Source: Christensenellaceae bacterium
GTDB lineage: Bacteria > Bacillota > Clostridia > Christensenellales > UBA1242
DNA: 52,687 nucleotides
NCBI GenBank assembly: GCA_031260975.1
Contig: JAISKJ010000005.1
Span: 1 to 52,687 of the forward strand
Reading direction: 5' to 3'
Shown: in pieces, positions 34,069-43,806 of the stretch
Numbering within the stretch: the first letter of the stretch is position 1
Layout: every line of letters begins with the position of its first letter
Notes under the pieces: model-generated
Database searches by the model: none
What the model was told of the DNA's origin: nothing
Seen by the model: the letters and a program-made list of their open reading frames with translations, nothing else
Program-made: the position numbers and the translations under genes

Positions 34069-34767
34069 ATGACAAGTAAAGATTGTGAAATCTCAATATT
34101 CGGTGATTCGTTGGCCTTAGGTTATGTGTTTAATAATCTTGTGCCTACGCGACTACCGCACAACGCAGTTTCTGTAATTTCTGATAAGCTGGGGATAGAA
34201 ATAAAAAATTATTCTGTTTTTGGTCAAACATTGAAACGCGTTTGTGACAAGGGCACCTTAGAGCGTTATCTGGAAGCGTGCAGCGGCGGCAAAAAGCGGA
34301 TTGCCGTTATTGCTCTTGGCGGAAACGACAGTGATTATTATTGGGAAAAGGTTGCCGAAAATCCGGACTTTCCGCATGACTGCAAGACAAACCTGGCCCA
34401 ATTTATAACCATGCTAAACAACAAAATTACCCTGTTAAAAGATAGCGGGGTAACTCCTGTTTTGGTTAATCTTATTCCTATAGACTCTAAGAATTATTTT
34501 AAAAATATTTTATCCAAAAAATATGACGGTAAAAAGCTATTAAAGTTTTTTAGAGGTGATGTTAATGTTATACACAGGCATCAGGAGGTCTTTAGCAATG
34601 AAGTTACCAGAGCTGCAATAGAAAACGACTGTAAGCTTTTGGATATACGTTCAAAGCTTTTGTGGCACCATAATTTAAAAAGCTTGATGCACACAGACGG
34701 CATACACCTCAATGAAAAAGGGCAGCGATTTATAGCCGAAGAAATATTAAAGATGATAGAATCCTAA
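34069..34767 (+). CDS. SGNH/GDSL-type hydrolase
   Basis: A 232-residue enzyme: block I FGDSLALG (nucleophile Ser at about residue 13), block III ALGGNDSD, and block V TDGIHLNEKG with the Asp-His pair. No signal peptide, so it is likely cytosolic. AAGGAGGG precedes the ATG, and a -10 box TATAAT with extended TG lies at about 34034. It is a second SGNH enzyme, distantly similar to that at 22.7 kb, but with an intact frame. Substrate unknown; esterase activity is the family norm. Confidence 0.82.
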   Translation: MTSKDCEISIFGDSLALGYVFNNLVPTRLPHNAVSVISDKLGIEIKNYSVFGQTLKRVCDKGTLERYLEACSGGKKRIAVIALGGNDSDYYWEKVAENPDFPHDCKTNLAQFITMLNNKITLLKDSGVTPVLVNLIPIDSKNYFKNILSKKYDGKKLLKFFRGDVNVIHRHQEVFSNEVTRAAIENDCKLLDIRSKLLWHHNLKSLMHTDGIHLNEKGQRFIAEEILKMIES

Positions 34768-34817
34768 TTTGCTGCAGTGTTGGTTTTGGTGTAAGAATGG
34801 TATAGTGTCTGCAGAAA

Positions 34818-35291
34818 TCAAAAATTATTTATGGTTATTGCTTCTTCATCAGCTTCTGGTGGAGTAAACATTTTTTTATTTTTATCGAAGTTTTTCAAGT
34901 GTTTTTCTGCCCATTCAAATGGACGGTCACTAACAATTCTTTCCTTTAATATATTGTCTGGTACATATAAATAATAGTGCTTAAAATCAGAATTGCATTC
35001 TCTAGCCATTGACTTCGCATAATCCCGATCAGGTCTATGCCAAAAGCCCATATCCAAAATTACACTCTTGCCACTATTCAAAAACTCCTTTGTTTTCTGC
35101 AATAATATATTACAGGTTTCATCAAAGCATTTTTCCCAATCTGATTCTAAATCTTTTTTATCAAAGAGTTTAATAACTAATTCATCTGTATTTAAGTGTA
35201 CTGCTCCCGTTTCAACTGCCATTTTTTTTGAAAAGGTGGTTTTGCCAGAACCAATAAAGCCTTGAATAATATATAGAGTTGTTTTTTTCAC
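34818..35291 (-). CDS. P-loop kinase-like ATP-binding protein
   Basis: A 157-residue protein of the small AAA_33/zeta-like kinase type. Walker A GFIGSGKTT at residues 14-22, then LNTDELV (substrate Asp), VILDMGFW and a C-terminal lid with ERIVSDRPFEW. The GTG start is chosen, with GAGG 6-7 nt upstream; the longer frame to 35369 reads into the tRNA-Arg gene. Role unknown; phosphorylation of a small metabolite is the family norm. Confidence 0.72.
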   Translation of the reverse strand: MKKTTLYIIQGFIGSGKTTFSKKMAVETGAVHLNTDELVIKLFDKKDLESDWEKCFDETCNILLQKTKEFLNSGKSVILDMGFWHRPDRDYAKSMARECNSDFKHYYLYVPDNILKERIVSDRPFEWAEKHLKNFDKNKKMFTPPEADEEAITINNF

Positions 35292-35339
35292 AGTCACCTC
35301 TTTCTCTTGTAATGAACAAGACCTAACGCTTAATTTATA

Positions 35340-35414
35340 TGGTATCCCGGGCGGGAATCGAACCCACAACTGACCCTTAGGAGGGGTCTGTTATATCCAT
35401 TTAACTACCAGGAC
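35340..35414 (-). tRNA. tRNA-Arg (CCT)
   Basis: On the minus strand: acceptor GTCCTGG/CCGGGAT, anticodon stem GACCC/GGGTC with loop CTCCTAA, T-arm GGGTTCGATTCCC, CCA encoded. Confidence 0.92.
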
Positions 35415-35747
35415 ATAAAAGGTGAAAAGGTTTTGTTGGTGGTGCAAGGGGAGGGGTTTTAAGTTTGTTACCGTGCGTGTATTATAGCATAAATTTTGAC
35501 TTTGTTCAAATATATTTTTTTGTTTTATAAAATGAGGCTGAAGGGCTTATATAAAAGGAATGGGTCGGAGCAGTTAAAAACTTTAAGCAGTCTAAAATGA
35601 AATAGTAACATATATTAATGTCGAATTTTATACATTTTTGCACGTTTACAAAATTTATTTAAAATTATTTGTTTACTTTTTGGATATGTGGTATAATCAA
35701 TCCAACTTCGGGCTGTTGAAAAAATGTTTTAAATTGGGAGAAAGATT

Positions 35748-35984
35748 ATGCTAAAACCAATAATTAAAAACGGCGGAAGAGTAAAGGAGACAATGGAGCC
35801 TCTTTTGTTTTCAAAGGATATTTTTTCTTCACGATTGGGTATAATGAAACATAAGCATCAAAAGTACAGCGCCTTGCTGCTTAAGATGCTGCGCAGGGAG
35901 ATGGTGATTAAGTATAGCTATCCGCTGGCTGATGCTGCATTCAGCGGCACGCCGATGTTTCCTAAAGATTGGTTCAGGGATTAG
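35748..35984 (+). CDS. Hypothetical small basic protein
   Basis: A 78-residue basic protein (MLKPIIKNGGRVKETMEPLL), ending DAAFSGTPMFPKDWFRD. A promoter (TTGTTT, 17 nt, TATAAT at 35669-35697) and GGGAGAAAG upstream support expression. Its 3' end overlaps the converging DUF5662-like gene by 4 bp. Family not recognised. Confidence 0.5.
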   Translation: MLKPIIKNGGRVKETMEPLLFSKDIFSSRLGIMKHKHQKYSALLLKMLRREMVIKYSYPLADAAFSGTPMFPKDWFRD

Positions 35985-36289
35985 TTGTGCTGCATCTCCG
36001 GACTTATAGGTTTCCGGGGCTCTTGATGCTTGTGTGTTACGTAGTGTCTTTGTTCAGCGGCGTGAAAGCCTGCTCTGTTAAGCTCTTGGGGCGAACCGTA
36101 AAATTTTTGAGCGTAGAAAAAGAACTCCGCTTTTTCAAATTTGGACCAATCATGGTCTTTTATTTGTTTATCAAGTTCTGGGGTATGTTCTATAATGCCG
36201 TGTTTAATCATCAGCTCATAAGCTTGACCTACTGCTGTGATGTGAGCATTGATATAGTCTGAATATTCTTTTTCAAATTCCTTATTTAT
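35981..36289 (-). CDS. DUF5662-like protein, possibly from a leaderless AUA start
   Basis: The frame runs from a stop at 36295 and has no ATG until 36211, but conserved-looking sequence begins earlier: NKEFEKEYSDYINAHITAVG, then HDWSKFEKAEFFFYAQKFYG, the H...HDxSKF pattern of DUF5662 proteins. Starting at the ATA at 36289 gives 102 residues, and this ATA lies exactly 6 nt after TGATATAAT, the same geometry as other leaderless genes here. A later ATG start would drop part of the domain. Function of the family unknown. Confidence 0.55.
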   Translation of the reverse strand: MNKEFEKEYSDYINAHITAVGQAYELMIKHGIIEHTPELDKQIKDHDWSKFEKAEFFFYAQKFYGSPQELNRAGFHAAEQRHYVTHKHQEPRKPISPEMQHN

Positions 36290-36295
36290 GGCCTA

Positions 36296-36324
36296 ATTAT
36301 ATCATATTTTATGTGTCATGAAAA
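36296..36324 (-). promoter_or_regulatory. Promoter of the DUF5662-like gene
   Basis: TTTTCA, 17 nt, TATAAT on the minus strand with extended -10 TGA. Confidence 0.45.
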
Positions 36325-36408
36325 GAAGGTAAATTAAAGTCAATTTATGGTTAATTTTTCTGTTGACATTAGGTATAAATAATGATATTATTAACCTATC
36401 AATTTGAA

Positions 36409-37918
<1,510 letters not shown>

Positions 37919-37961
37919 CTTTGAATACTCCTTTATTTGCGACAAACACTTTGCTGCCTTA

Positions 37962-38068
37962 TCGTCTTAACTAGCCCAAAACACAGTCAAGCAAGCTGTA
38001 AAGGGCGGCACTGCCGTGCATTTACCCTTTACAGCTTGTGCCGACTGTGATACTCTCATTTAAGACGA
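37962..38068. repeat. 107-bp nested inverted repeat upstream of the integrase
   Basis: Three nested arm pairs: TCGTCTTAA (37962-37970) / TTAAGACGA (38060-38068); CACAGTC (37982-37988) / GACTGTG (38043-38049); AAGCTGTAAAGGG (37993-38005) / CCCTTTACAGCTT (38025-38037). It lies between the divergent integrase and the regulator genes. Options: integrase or repressor binding, a second-strand origin, or a packaging hairpin. Confidence 0.75.
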
Positions 38069-38110
38069 GAAGGAGCGTGCCGAAAGAAATTAAAATATTT
38101 ATCTTTTTGC

Positions 38111-38140
38111 TTGACACCATCCATAACAATGATGTATACT
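38111..38140 (+). promoter_or_regulatory. Promoter of the regulator operon
   Basis: TTGACA, 18 nt, TATACT, 65 nt before the small gene at 38205. Confidence 0.65.
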
Positions 38141-38204
38141 CATTGTAAGGAATTTGCGAACACGTGTCAAGAGATAATCAGTATTTTCTTTAAAGGAGGT
38201 ATAA

Positions 38205-38351
38205 ATGCCAAAAAAGTGTAGCAGTGGTTGTAGAACAACCAGCAAGAGTGTTGCAAGCAAAGCGTCAGCAGTTTTGCGAGACGGACGAACCAGTAAGACA
38301 AGCAAAAGCGTTGCTGGTTCTGCTTTAAGTCAACGCAAAAGATGTAAGTAA
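38205..38351 (+). CDS. Small basic Ser/Ala-rich protein (48 residues)
   Basis: Begins MPKKCSSGCRTTSKSVASKA and ends VAGSALSQRKRCK. AAAGGAGG precedes the ATG by 5 nt, with a near-consensus promoter upstream. The sequence repeats TSKSVAxxA with an AGSALSQ ending, resembling short basic proteins of unknown role found beside phage and accessory genes in many bacteria. No function can be assigned. Confidence 0.6.
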   Translation: MPKKCSSGCRTTSKSVASKASAVLRDGRTSKTSKSVAGSALSQRKRCK

Positions 38352-38475
38352 CAGATATATGTACATTATGTTAAAAAGAATTGAAGCCCCAATAAAAAAT
38401 TGTGAAAAATTGTAAATAAAAATGAAATGAAGTTGTAAAAAACAACAACCAAAATTAAAAGAGGGATACAAAAAT

Positions 38476-38865
38476 ATGAATAATGAATTTGGGCAATTCA
38501 TAGAAACAAAAAGAAAAGAGAAAGGCATTAACTTGCGTGGTTTTGCCGAAATGGTAGGTATTGCGCCCGCCTACATGAGTGATTTAGAAAAAGGTTATCG
38601 CTATCCACCGGAACTTGAAAAACTTAACATAATCGCAAAGAAGTTGCTTTTAAGTGAACAAGATACTCAGAAAATGTATGATTTGGCTGCTAAGGTAAAA
38701 ACAAAAGGAAACATTGTTCCTGTTTCGCCGGATTTACCTAATTACATAATGAATACTGAAGCTTGTAGAGTTGCTTTAAGAACTGCTCGTGATATGAATG
38801 CCGATAATGATGTTTGGCAAGAGGTTATTAAAATTTTGGAAGAGCGAAAGAAAAACGGAGGTTAA
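38476..38865 (+). CDS. XRE-family repressor-like regulator
   Basis: 129 residues. The helix-turn-helix covers about residues 14-60 (LRGFAEMVGIAPAYMSDLEKG), followed by a C-terminal region of charged helices. AGAGGGAT lies upstream. The ImmA-like gene begins 1 bp after its stop, the classic order of an ImmR-ImmA switch in which the peptidase cleaves the repressor on DNA damage or a cell signal. It would hold the element in the integrated state. Confidence 0.85.
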   Translation: MNNEFGQFIETKRKEKGINLRGFAEMVGIAPAYMSDLEKGYRYPPELEKLNIIAKKLLLSEQDTQKMYDLAAKVKTKGNIVPVSPDLPNYIMNTEACRVALRTARDMNADNDVWQEVIKILEERKKNGG

Positions 38866-38866
38866 T

Positions 38867-39586
38867 GTGGAAGTCTACGAGTATTCGTTCGACCAAATTG
38901 AAAAACTTGCTGACGAACAAAATCTAAAATACGACCCGACAAGGCTAAAAGAATTAAAGCCAATGGATGTCTATGATTATGCTGAAAAAATACTTGGTAT
39001 AACATTTGACTGGAAATATTTGACACCAACAAGAAAAATTGATGGGGTTACTTTTTTCACGGATTGCACCTATTGGGTGTGGCCGTGTTCTTTTAATACA
39101 AAAATAGAGCCGTTGCCATCTAAAGAGGAATTGCTTGAAAAGTACAAGCCTTATGAAATAGATATTAAGGCCAACACTATTATAATAGACCAGTACATAC
39201 TTGACGAGAGGGATGATTATAAAGAGAAATTCACTGTTGCTCACGAGTGCGGACATTATGTCTGCCACCCAAAGGGGTTTAGTGTGACAAGTTGTGAGGC
39301 GTGGGAGCCATATGAATATGGCAGTTTCAAAAAAATGACACCGGCACAAAAACATGAAAGACACGCAAACCATTTTGCTGCTGCATTACTTATGCCACGT
39401 GATATAATTTTTAAAACTTTTCAAACACTTTTTAACAGTGATATTTTTTCTGGGCGAAGTGAGAATGACAGAATCCTTGGAATTATTCAAGTTATGGCGG
39501 ACAAATGTAAAGCCTCGGCAGAGTCAATGTCGTATAGACTGATAGATTTAGAAATAATAAGCAAAGTGCGACGTAATGTCGTATAA
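38867..39586 (+). CDS. ImmA/IrrE-family metallopeptidase
   Basis: 239 residues from a GTG start set by GGAGG 5 nt upstream. The zinc motif is AHECGH (HExxH) at about residues 124-129, with the third-ligand region KHERHANHFAAALLMP typical of the family. Cleaves the partner XRE repressor in related elements. It overlaps no neighbour but is 1 bp from the repressor gene. Confidence 0.9.
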   Translation: MEVYEYSFDQIEKLADEQNLKYDPTRLKELKPMDVYDYAEKILGITFDWKYLTPTRKIDGVTFFTDCTYWVWPCSFNTKIEPLPSKEELLEKYKPYEIDIKANTIIIDQYILDERDDYKEKFTVAHECGHYVCHPKGFSVTSCEAWEPYEYGSFKKMTPAQKHERHANHFAAALLMPRDIIFKTFQTLFNSDIFSGRSENDRILGIIQVMADKCKASAESMSYRLIDLEIISKVRRNVV

Positions 39587-39674
39587 AGGTTTTATGTTAC
39601 ATGAAACCTATTTTTTTACTTAGAGTGTTCGCTAGTTCCTAACATTTTATAAAATCAATTACAGGGAGTATCGG

Positions 39675-39878
39675 ATGATAAATCAACAAAACACCAAACA
39701 AGAATTTGAAATCGTTGTGTCTTGTAGAGAATGTGGGCACACACTTTTCAGTGGTGTTTTTAAGAGAATAAAAGTCCAGTGCCCTAAATGCAAAATATGG
39801 AATTATGTAAAAGTTAATGAAAAGGGGGAACTAATTATGGCACGGGCTCCACCGGAACATAGCGCAGTAAATCAATAA
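39675..39878 (+). CDS. Small zinc-ribbon protein (Com-like)
   Basis: 67 residues with two cysteine pairs, CRECGHTLF and CPKCKIWNYVKV, a single zinc ribbon resembling the Mu Com translational regulator. ACAGGGAG precedes the ATG. Position between the lysogeny switch and the sigma-like gene suggests a regulatory role. Confidence 0.65.
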   Translation: MINQQNTKQEFEIVVSCRECGHTLFSGVFKRIKVQCPKCKIWNYVKVNEKGELIMARAPPEHSAVNQ

Positions 39879-39893
39879 ATAATAACTCAATAT

Positions 39894-40066
39894 GGGCGTT
39901 ATTTGATAGTAGCATAAGCGCACTTATAACGCTGACACCTTTTCATAGGCGTGGCAAAGACCACACAAGCCGTGTGAGGTAGAACAATCTTTTGATTGCT
40001 CTATTTTGCACGGCTTTTTTAATGCTGTTTCAGGGCCTCACGAGATTGTTCGTGGGGTGTTTTTTA
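39894..40066 (+). terminator. Tandem structured terminators
   Basis: GCGTTAT...ATAACGC comes first. Then AAGCCGTG (39967-39974) / CACGGCTTTTTT (40009-40020) encloses an inner hairpin TAGAACAATC / GATTGCTCTA. Next is CCTCACGA-GATTGT-TCGTGGGG with a T run (40036-40065). Two terminators in a row before the sigma-like gene separate the regulator operon from the structural operon; an attenuator or small RNA is possible. Confidence 0.7.
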
Positions 40067-40103
40067 CGCTCCAACAAATTTAGAAAATTTAAGGAGATTA
40101 AAA

Positions 40104-40499
40104 ATGAAACAGATAATTTATAGGTTCTGTGACGGAACTAAAAACACAGTCGATGTTACGTATGAGGTTTACGAAATTCATAAAGAAATTGAGCAAATGG
40201 AAAAACGTAATCACTGGAAAGAAACAAGGCGTCATATTTCAATGACTGTTTTTAATGATAACGGAATTGAGTTTGAAGATCCCGACAGTGATATTGTTGA
40301 AAACATCATCAAAGAGGAAGAAGAACAAAAATTGAAGTATGCCATATCTCAGCTCTTACCGCAACAACAGGATTTAATTGAAAAGATTTTTTATAGCGGC
40401 AAAACGATAACTGAAATTGCAAAGGATGAAGGGGTGAGCAAGCCTGCTATTTTAGATAGGCTCTCAAAAATTTACAAAAAAATGAAAAGATTTTTATAA
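40104..40499 (+). CDS. Sigma-70 region-4-like regulator
   Basis: 131 residues. The C-terminal half, LPQQQDLIEKIFYSGKTITE then IAKDEGVSKPAILDRLSKI, is a sigma region 4 / LuxR-like helix-turn-helix. The N-terminal half is acidic and shows no region 2, so it is probably not a full sigma factor but a phage-type activator of the structural operon. AAGGAG precedes the ATG. Confidence 0.75.
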   Translation: MKQIIYRFCDGTKNTVDVTYEVYEIHKEIEQMEKRNHWKETRRHISMTVFNDNGIEFEDPDSDIVENIIKEEEEQKLKYAISQLLPQQQDLIEKIFYSGKTITEIAKDEGVSKPAILDRLSKIYKKMKRFL

Positions 40500-40580
40500 A
40501 AGGGGCTTAACTTTTGCCATTTTCGTGCTTATAGATAGAGGCATATATTTTTTGCCTACTAAAAAACAAGGAGTTTAGAA

Positions 40581-40832
40581 ATGAAAATTAAAATACAGTT
40601 GCTACAAGCATTTTTGAAGGAGCGCAAAATAACCGCTTTAGATTTGGCAAAGGAAATGGAGGTTGATGTTTCCGAGATTGAGAAATTGCTGAAAGGTGAG
40701 GCAGTAGACGAGAAAGCCGCACATAAGTTTATTTATTACTTTGGAGCAGACGAGGCACAGCACTTTATTGATTGGGAAGCAATTGGAAAGAAAAATCCTC
40801 TAATTAATGAGTCTGATACAAACGAAAATTAA
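40581..40832 (+). CDS. Small XRE-like helix-turn-helix protein
   Basis: 83 residues. FLKERKITALDLAKEMEVDV followed by SEIEKLLKGEAV forms a short helix-turn-helix domain; the tail is acidic. CAAGGAG precedes the ATG. Possibly a Cro-like or accessory regulator of the element. Confidence 0.65.
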   Translation: MKIKIQLLQAFLKERKITALDLAKEMEVDVSEIEKLLKGEAVDEKAAHKFIYYFGADEAQHFIDWEAIGKKNPLINESDTNEN

Positions 40833-40849
40833 ATTAAGGAGTAAAGAAT

Positions 40850-41245
40850 ATGCCTAAAATGTTTACCTCCGGCTTTAAGCCGAAGTCTACAACAAAGAAA
40901 GCGAGGAAGATTATACGAAGTGAAATGAATAGTTATTACTCACCCAAAATCCGCCCTGATTATTCGGGCAAATCTACTATTGAAAACATGACAACGGACG
41001 GCAACGCTACAACGGGTTACCACAAACGAAATAATCAACATATTACACCTTACCACAAGGCAACGGCACTTGTAGACGGGGGTAGTTTTGCCTGCTATTA
41101 CTCCGACCAAAAACAAATGCTTGGCAAGATTTATGGGAAAGCCAACGTTGAAAAGTGGGACGGCAACAAGATACATAACACATACAAGCATTTGATTAGT
41201 CGTGAGTATGCGGCTATGGTGCGTAAGAAGTGGGAGCGTGAGTAA
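40850..41245 (+). CDS. Hypothetical basic protein of the element
   Basis: 131 residues, basic throughout (KSTTKKARKIIRSEMNSYY), with a central SYYSPKIRPDYSGKSTIENM and later GGSFACYYSDQ. AAGGAG precedes the ATG. It lies directly before the coat-like gene (2 bp gap), so it may be a DNA-binding or virion protein. Not recognised. Confidence 0.55.
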   Translation: MPKMFTSGFKPKSTTKKARKIIRSEMNSYYSPKIRPDYSGKSTIENMTTDGNATTGYHKRNNQHITPYHKATALVDGGSFACYYSDQKQMLGKIYGKANVEKWDGNKIHNTYKHLISREYAAMVRKKWERE

Positions 41246-41247
41246 AT

Positions 41248-41430
41248 ATGAAATGGTGGTTGATTTTACTTTTAATTATTATTGGACTCGTATTCGCTCC
41301 CACGCTTGTGGCTCTTATGGGCCAGTTGGTTACTTGGTTTGGAGAGTTTATTAAATGGATAGGTGAAAGCTTAAAGTGGATTGCCAATTTAGTTGAGAAG
41401 TGGAATTTCTTAAGAGGAGTGTTTAACTGA
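41248..41430 (+). CDS. Small hydrophobic protein, candidate major coat protein
   Basis: 60 residues: MKWWLILLLIIIGLVFAPTL is a membrane segment, followed by an amphipathic tryptophan-rich helix (WFGEFIKWIGESLKWIANLV). Filamentous phage major coat proteins are of this size with one membrane helix and a helical remainder; but a holin-like or other small membrane protein is possible. The gene lies between two genes with gaps of 1-2 bp. Confidence in the gene is good, in the role modest. Confidence 0.6.
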   Translation: MKWWLILLLIIIGLVFAPTLVALMGQLVTWFGEFIKWIGESLKWIANLVEKWNFLRGVFN

Positions 41431-41431
41431 T

Positions 41432-42613
41432 ATGAAGGTTTTAAATATATCGTTTATCTTTGTCATAATTGTGAGTGTTATATTTAATACACTTTCAATT
41501 ATGTTTTTGCTGAATGTTGCAAAACTGAATAACACTCACGGCTCATCATTTATTGATGAAATGACTTGGGATGAGGATGAGTCTTATCATATGAACTTGA
41601 ATTACTATACAAATGAAAACAAGAACGGAAAGGAAGTGCTTGACTATAATCTAAAGTATTATGACAGTCAGTCTATTGCTGCAGGTACTGTCGGCACAGG
41701 CATTCAGTTTGTAGGAGTAAAACCTTCTTTTAAGGTTGAGCCCATGCCCGGACAGTCTCTTGGTGACCTCATATTCAACCCAGCTTTTCGTGTAAGCCTA
41801 ACAAATAATCGCAAGGATATTGAATATTACAATACCGCTTCAAATGGTGTCTCATACCAAGCTACAAATCCCTTAAACTTCGGCAATTCTTTTTTATATG
41901 ACATTGACGGCAAGTTTATCAAAATCCAGCAAAGAGCTGAGCCTATTGAAAAAGTTAGCGTTGGCTTTATCACTGGTAGAATTTATTCGGATATTTGGCT
42001 GGTGCTTGCCAACCTTGTAAGTACCTTAAATTCGTTGCCATATGGTCAGCAGGTTTTGAGAGTTGACCTTTCGCCTTTCTTTGATATCTATATGTCTGAA
42101 GATGGTGGCTCTAACTTTGAGCTTATCACTAATCATACTTCTGATTATGTTTTTATTAAAGTTGCAATAAACAAAACTGCAAATGGTCTTGTGACAGCTT
42201 CGCAATCATTATTTGGACAAGTTTTGGGTGACACGGAATTTAGCCTTATAGGTGAAACTTCATCTTACTGGAAAGCCTTTGGTCGTGTCACTCTTGATGT
42301 CTCAGCTTTTGACTATACTAAATACGGCTCTGACGATTTCTTATGCACAGCCAAAATCAACAAAGCCTTGGCTGATTATCTTGGAGCTTTTGAGAATGTA
42401 AAAATAACTGTAAACATACTTCTTAACGACTTTCGCTTATCTTCTTCCGGCATCTTGATTTATGGACTTGACCATGATTTTCTGAGAGGTCTTGAATTTG
42501 AAAGTGTGTATATATATTCGCCTTGGCAGACTGTGCTGTTCTGCTATGCAGATAGTTTAGATACAAATTTTGTCACACTTAATAATGTTACACTTAAGTT
42601 GTTTGGAGGTTGA
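41432..42613 (+). CDS. Anchored secreted protein, candidate virion tip protein 1
   Basis: 393 residues. Residues 7-30 (SFIFVIIVSVIFNTLSIMFL) are a signal anchor; the rest is extracytoplasmic, rich in Asn/Tyr/Ser and beta strands. The next gene has the same size and plan, suggesting paralogues. In filamentous phages the adsorption protein lies downstream of the coat gene, as here. No recognisable family. Confidence 0.6.
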   Translation: MKVLNISFIFVIIVSVIFNTLSIMFLLNVAKLNNTHGSSFIDEMTWDEDESYHMNLNYYTNENKNGKEVLDYNLKYYDSQSIAAGTVGTGIQFVGVKPSFKVEPMPGQSLGDLIFNPAFRVSLTNNRKDIEYYNTASNGVSYQATNPLNFGNSFLYDIDGKFIKIQQRAEPIEKVSVGFITGRIYSDIWLVLANLVSTLNSLPYGQQVLRVDLSPFFDIYMSEDGGSNFELITNHTSDYVFIKVAINKTANGLVTASQSLFGQVLGDTEFSLIGETSSYWKAFGRVTLDVSAFDYTKYGSDDFLCTAKINKALADYLGAFENVKITVNILLNDFRLSSSGILIYGLDHDFLRGLEFESVYIYSPWQTVLFCYADSLDTNFVTLNNVTLKLFGG

Positions 42614-42614
42614 T

Positions 42615-43793
42615 ATGACGGATATAGAGGAATTTAATTGGAAAATCTTTTTGGCGCTTCTTTTTTCTCTTGTGCTAGTAAGTGTTCTTGGGTTTTTTCT
42701 AGTTTCTGAATATTCAATTAAAAATGAAACCTTTGGCCGCTCCGGCGAAGGACAAGCCTTTGAAGATGAAAATGTTTATACCTATACCATATCTGGCTTA
42801 GAAGCTAACGATCAACTTATTTACACACCTGACAAGCTTTCAAAGTTTTTTCCTGCCAACACTTCCTTTAATGGTCTAACAAATAGTTATGATTTGATTG
42901 TGAATAATACTCCGGTATTTGCTAATTTTAATGCAGGTCGCATTTGGGGAACTTTTCCTATTACTTTAAATGGGTCAAATAATGAAACTCTTGCTTCTTT
43001 GAGTATCAGTTTTGATTTAATTTTCTATTCTGACCGAACCGAGCTTAATGTCACAATACCAACTTATGGGATGTATCAAAATTATATTCGCTCTTACTTT
43101 TTGCAAAACGGTTTTAATTTGAGACTTATTGAACCTCAGTTTGAAGGGACTACTCTTGATTCTGCCGAAACTCATGTTTTCTTATATTTCTATAATCAGG
43201 ATAATTCTCTTTTTACTGTTAAGCGTGCTGTGCTTGGAACTCGTAACTACCTGACCGGCAGCAACTTGCCAGCAGTTGCACCACCTTTAGGGTTTGCCTT
43301 TGACGGCTGGTCAATTATGGGCAGTAATGTTATTTTTAATTTCAACGGGTTTCTCGTAACTAATCATGTACGGTTTTATCCTCAGTTTAAAAACATTTCG
43401 TCTGTCTTGGTCTTGGAAAACGCTTGGCTTGCAAGTGAGGCTTTTACGATAAGTATTCTCTCTTCGAGTGGTGTAGGGTTTATTGATTTTTCAAATTTAT
43501 TTGATTGGAACTTCATACCCTCAGGTGTCGATTTTTATATCGAAGGCACTTTGCATTTATACTTACGAATGGGTCCCGGTCAATCCCTATATAGTCCAGT
43601 TAGCTTTGTTTATTACGGCGCACAGGGCTCCAATATTAACTTTACAGCTATGGGTTACAATCTCGTTACCTTTGATTTGACCTTTAAATCCTCAGTTGCT
43701 TCACTTGGTTTTTCTTTTGAGTTTGGTTCTCTTCGTAAGGAAGCTTCTGCTGAATTGGAAATCCGTCGTATTTATAGCCCTTACTATTTTTAA
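42615..43793 (+). CDS. Anchored secreted protein, candidate virion tip protein 2
   Basis: 392 residues. The ATG is set by GGAGG 6 nt upstream; an earlier in-frame start overlaps the previous gene. Residues 9-30 (IFLALLFSLVLVSVLGFFLV) are the anchor; the outer part has SGLEANDQLIY, FAFDGWSIMG (Listeria-repeat-like FDGW) and a beta-rich remainder. Same plan as the previous gene but little direct identity. Confidence 0.6.
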   Translation: MTDIEEFNWKIFLALLFSLVLVSVLGFFLVSEYSIKNETFGRSGEGQAFEDENVYTYTISGLEANDQLIYTPDKLSKFFPANTSFNGLTNSYDLIVNNTPVFANFNAGRIWGTFPITLNGSNNETLASLSISFDLIFYSDRTELNVTIPTYGMYQNYIRSYFLQNGFNLRLIEPQFEGTTLDSAETHVFLYFYNQDNSLFTVKRAVLGTRNYLTGSNLPAVAPPLGFAFDGWSIMGSNVIFNFNGFLVTNHVRFYPQFKNISSVLVLENAWLASEAFTISILSSSGVGFIDFSNLFDWNFIPSGVDFYIEGTLHLYLRMGPGQSLYSPVSFVYYGAQGSNINFTAMGYNLVTFDLTFKSSVASLGFSFEFGSLRKEASAELEIRRIYSPYYF

Positions 43794-43806
43794 AAGGAGA
43801 CAGTTT

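Noticed and set aside
40104..40499. Full sigma factor
   Set aside because: Only the region-4-like helix-turn-helix is present; region 2 is missing.
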